Positions 42,180-44,241 of a stretch of DNA of 44,241 nt are shown in pieces. Source of the stretch: Streptomyces sp. SID10853 (GTDB taxonomy: Bacteria > Actinomycetota > Actinomycetes > Streptomycetales > Streptomycetaceae). The position numbers and the translations under genes were made by a program. The notes under the pieces are model-generated. The model was not told the origin of the DNA. It saw nothing but the letters and a program-made list of their open reading frames with translations, and did not search any database. The stretch covers positions 1 through 44,241 of the forward strand of contig NZ_JAAGLN010000035.1 of assembly GCF_010548145.1 (NCBI RefSeq), read 5' to 3'. Each line of letters begins with the position of its first letter. The stretch's first letter is position 1.

Positions 42180-42197
42180 AAGGTACAGAAGGTACAG
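42180..42197. repeat. Tandem 9-bp direct repeat in a divergent promoter
   Basis: AAGGTACAG occurs twice in a row 29 bp upstream of the methyltransferase ATG and 72 bp upstream of the oxygenase start. Tandem sites of this kind often bind regulators. Confidence 0.45.
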
Positions 42198-42269
42198 CTG
42201 GAGATGAGCCACGGTTCTGGGCATCCTGTACGTGGGGGAGTGCAGGGCGACGACGAACGGCGGAGCAGC

Positions 42270-43220
42270 ATGAGCGACGGAGCGCGGGCGGCGGGCCCGG
42301 ACCCGGACCCCGGGCTGTTCGGTCCCGGGTCGGTGACCTGGCAGGTACACGCGGACCCGGTCATGTGGATCGCCGGGGTCCGCGCCCTGTACCTCCAGGC
42401 GCTGCACCCCCGCGCGGTCCGCGGCGTCATCCAGAACTCGGACTTCCGGCGGGACGCCTGGGGACGGCTGCTGCGCACCGCGAGCTTCGTCGGCACCCTC
42501 ACCTACGGCACGACCGGGGCCGCCGAGCAGGCGGGCGCCCGTGTCCGCCGGATCCACGGTTTCCTCGGCGCCACCGACCCCGCGACCGGGGAGCGGTACG
42601 GCGTCGGGGAGCCGGCCCTGCTGCTCTGGGTGCACTGCGCCGAGATCGACTCGTATCTGAGCGTCCTGCGCCGCTCCGGCGTCCCCGTCAGTGACGCCCA
42701 GGCCGACCGCTACATCGACGAGAACCGGCAGAGCGCCCGGCTGGTCGGGCTCGACCCGGCCGATGTGCCCGCAGACCGGGCCGCACTCGCCGCGTACTTC
42801 GCCTCCGTACGCCCCGAACTCGCCGCGACCGCGGAGTCCCGCGAGGTCGATGACTTCCTGCGCAGGCCCCCCGTCCCCGCCGTGCTCGCTCCGGCGCGCG
42901 AGGTGATCTGGCGGCACGTGGCCGCCCTCGCGTACGCCGCACTGCCTCCGTACGCCCATGAGCTCTACGGGAGACCGGCGCCGGGCCCGGAGACCGTGAA
43001 CCGCCGGCTCACCGCCACCGGAAACGCCCTGCGCTGCATCCCCGACCGGCTGCGCTGGCAGCTGCCACCTGGCCATATTCTGGGGGCCATGGCGCGGCTG
43101 GGCCCCGGCAGCCGTCCGGCACCGTACAAACTCCGGACACCGGACGCCATACTGGACGGGCCGGGGAGGGCGCAGCGAGGCGACGGGGGCGACAGCACGA
43201 GATGGCGGACACCAGGCTGA
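42270..43220 (+). CDS. MpaB/DUF2236-type oxygenase family protein
   Basis: A 316-residue helical protein. The start FGPGSVTWQVHADPVMWIAG and the segment YLQALHPRAVRGVIQNS are hallmarks of the DUF2236 (MpaB/rubber-oxygenase-like) family; LLWVHCAEIDSYL and the RRIHGFLGAT region supply the conserved histidines that can bind haem. It is likely a b-type haem protein with oxygenase activity on a lipid-like substrate; this is family-based. GGAG stands 4 bases before the ATG. Its 3' end overlaps the kinase gene by 19 bp. Confidence 0.88.
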   Translation: MSDGARAAGPDPDPGLFGPGSVTWQVHADPVMWIAGVRALYLQALHPRAVRGVIQNSDFRRDAWGRLLRTASFVGTLTYGTTGAAEQAGARVRRIHGFLGATDPATGERYGVGEPALLLWVHCAEIDSYLSVLRRSGVPVSDAQADRYIDENRQSARLVGLDPADVPADRAALAAYFASVRPELAATAESREVDDFLRRPPVPAVLAPAREVIWRHVAALAYAALPPYAHELYGRPAPGPETVNRRLTATGNALRCIPDRLRWQLPPGHILGAMARLGPGSRPAPYKLRTPDAILDGPGRAQRGDGGDSTRWRTPG

Positions 43221-44241
43221 TCCACGGCCGGTACCGGCTGCTCGAACCGATCGGGCGCGGCGGCATGGGCGAGGTGTGGCGGGCTCTCGACGAGTCGCTG
43301 GGCCGTCATGTCGCCGTCAAATGCCTCAAGCCGCTGGGGCCCCAGCACGACCAGTCCTTCATCCGGGTGCTGCGCGAGCGCTTCCGCCGTGAGGCGCGGG
43401 TCGCGGCCTCGCTCCAGCACCGCGGGGTCACCGTCGTCCATGACTTCGGTGAGTACGAGGGCGTCCTGTACCTGGTCATGGAGCTGCTCGACGGCCAGAA
43501 CCTCAGCCAGCTCCTCGACGCGAACGAGCGGCGGCCGCTGCCGGTGGCCGACGTCGTCGACATCGCCCGGCAGGTCGCGTCCGCCCTCGCGTACACCCAT
43601 GAGCAGGGCATCGTCCACCGGGACCTGAAGCCCGCCAACATCATGCGGCTCACCGACGGCACGGTGAAGATCTGCGACTTCGGCATCGCACGGCTGGGCC
43701 ACGACATCGGTTTCACCTCCCGGCTCACCGGCACCGGCATCGCCATGGGCACCCCGCACTACATGTCGCCCGAGCAGATCGGCGGCGGTGAGATCGACCA
43801 CCGCAGCGACCTCTACTCGCTGGGATGTGTGCTGTACGAAATCGCCACCGGGGCACCGCCGTTCGACCTCGACGACGCCTGGGCCGTGCTCGTCGGCCAC
43901 CGGGACACCGTGCCCGAGCCGCCGCGCAGCCACCGGTCCGAACTCCCCGATTTCCTCGACCGGGCCGTCCTCGGCCTGCTCGCCAAGACCCCGGACGAGC
44001 GCCCGGCTGACGCCAGGGAGCTGGGGCTGCTGCTCGGTCCTGGGACCCCGGCCGCGGGCCTGGCCGCGACCGCCGTGCTGGGAGCGGTGCACCTGCCGCC
44101 GAGTCTGCCGCCGCTGCCGCCCTGGACCCGCTCCATGACCACCGGCCACAAGGCCACCGGCACCTGGACGGTCACCTCGACCCCGACCGACCGGGCGACC
44201 GCGCTCACCGGCGAGTGGACGACCGCCGGACCCCCGCGCGG
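43202..44241 (+). CDS. Pkn-type Ser/Thr protein kinase (3' end outside the window)
   Basis: The first 346 residues are visible; no stop occurs before the window ends. Residues 10-270 are the kinase domain: glycine loop GRGGMGEVW, catalytic Lys K40 in VAVKCLK, HRDLKPANIM, DFG in ICDFGIARLG, and the activation segment TGIAMGTPHYMSPEQ. A Pro/Thr-rich juxtamembrane or linker region begins near residue 290. Sensor or membrane parts, if any, lie beyond base 44241. It starts inside the end of the oxygenase gene, so the two are translationally linked. Confidence 0.93.
   Translation, partial: MADTRLIHGRYRLLEPIGRGGMGEVWRALDESLGRHVAVKCLKPLGPQHDQSFIRVLRERFRREARVAASLQHRGVTVVHDFGEYEGVLYLVMELLDGQNLSQLLDANERRPLPVADVVDIARQVASALAYTHEQGIVHRDLKPANIMRLTDGTVKICDFGIARLGHDIGFTSRLTGTGIAMGTPHYMSPEQIGGGEIDHRSDLYSLGCVLYEIATGAPPFDLDDAWAVLVGHRDTVPEPPRSHRSELPDFLDRAVLGLLAKTPDERPADARELGLLLGPGTPAAGLAATAVLGAVHLPPSLPPLPPWTRSMTTGHKATGTWTVTSTPTDRATALTGEWTTAGPPR

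Overview
The window looks like a Streptomyces (or very close actinomycete) chromosome. It is G+C-rich throughout with strong third-position bias, and it carries a streptogrisin-type protease, SpoIIE-type PP2C phosphatases, a 67-residue cold-shock protein, a stand-alone LigD phosphoesterase and a Pkn-type Ser/Thr kinase. No rRNA, tRNA or CRISPR array was seen.

Left part (1-23055), a mosaic of ordinary streptomycete genes: a MarR / 14-TM efflux pump / isochorismatase-like operon (408-3177); a PP2C phosphatase plus MASE1 membrane sensor pair (3218-5101); a secreted S1 protease whose upstream region holds a near-perfect CebR/CelR-type operator (5392-6640); a cold-shock gene with a clean terminator; an MFS transporter followed by a LigD-type 3'-phosphoesterase and a small unknown protein; a secreted GH92 alpha-mannosidase; a DinB-fold protein; a PAS-GAF-PP2C-HATPase regulator; DUF1918; an SDR plus small alpha/beta-barrel gene facing a LysR gene; a TetR gene facing a quinone oxidoreductase; an aldo/keto reductase; and an acyl-CoA dehydrogenase behind a perfect KstR-type motif.

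Middle (23056-25488): a cassette bounded by about 55-bp imperfect inverted repeats. It carries a DHA2 drug-efflux gene, its divergent TetR regulator with palindromic operators, and the N-terminal scrap of an IS481-type transposase. It sits exactly between the acyl-CoA dehydrogenase stop codon and the end of pilT.

Right-centre (25505-41334), the most interesting part: a type IV pilus locus. A leftward operon runs pilB > pilC > PilV-like > PilW-like > giant PilX/GspK-like pilin > pilT, with ATGA overlaps at every junction after pilC. Divergently lie pilA and pilD, then a PadR regulator, a secreted ModA-like binding protein, and a rightward group made of a membrane Excalibur protein, a prepilin fused to a YVTN/YncE-like beta-propeller, and an Excalibur lipoprotein. 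Genes for PilM/N/O and a secretin are not in the window. The giant pilin carries five diverged repeats of about 160 residues. Together these suggest a monoderm pilus decorated with unusual binding modules; this functional reading is inference.

Right edge (41401-44241): a methyltransferase gene broken by one base (as is the neighbouring Excalibur lipoprotein gene), an MpaB/DUF2236-type oxygenase, and a Ser/Thr kinase running off the end.
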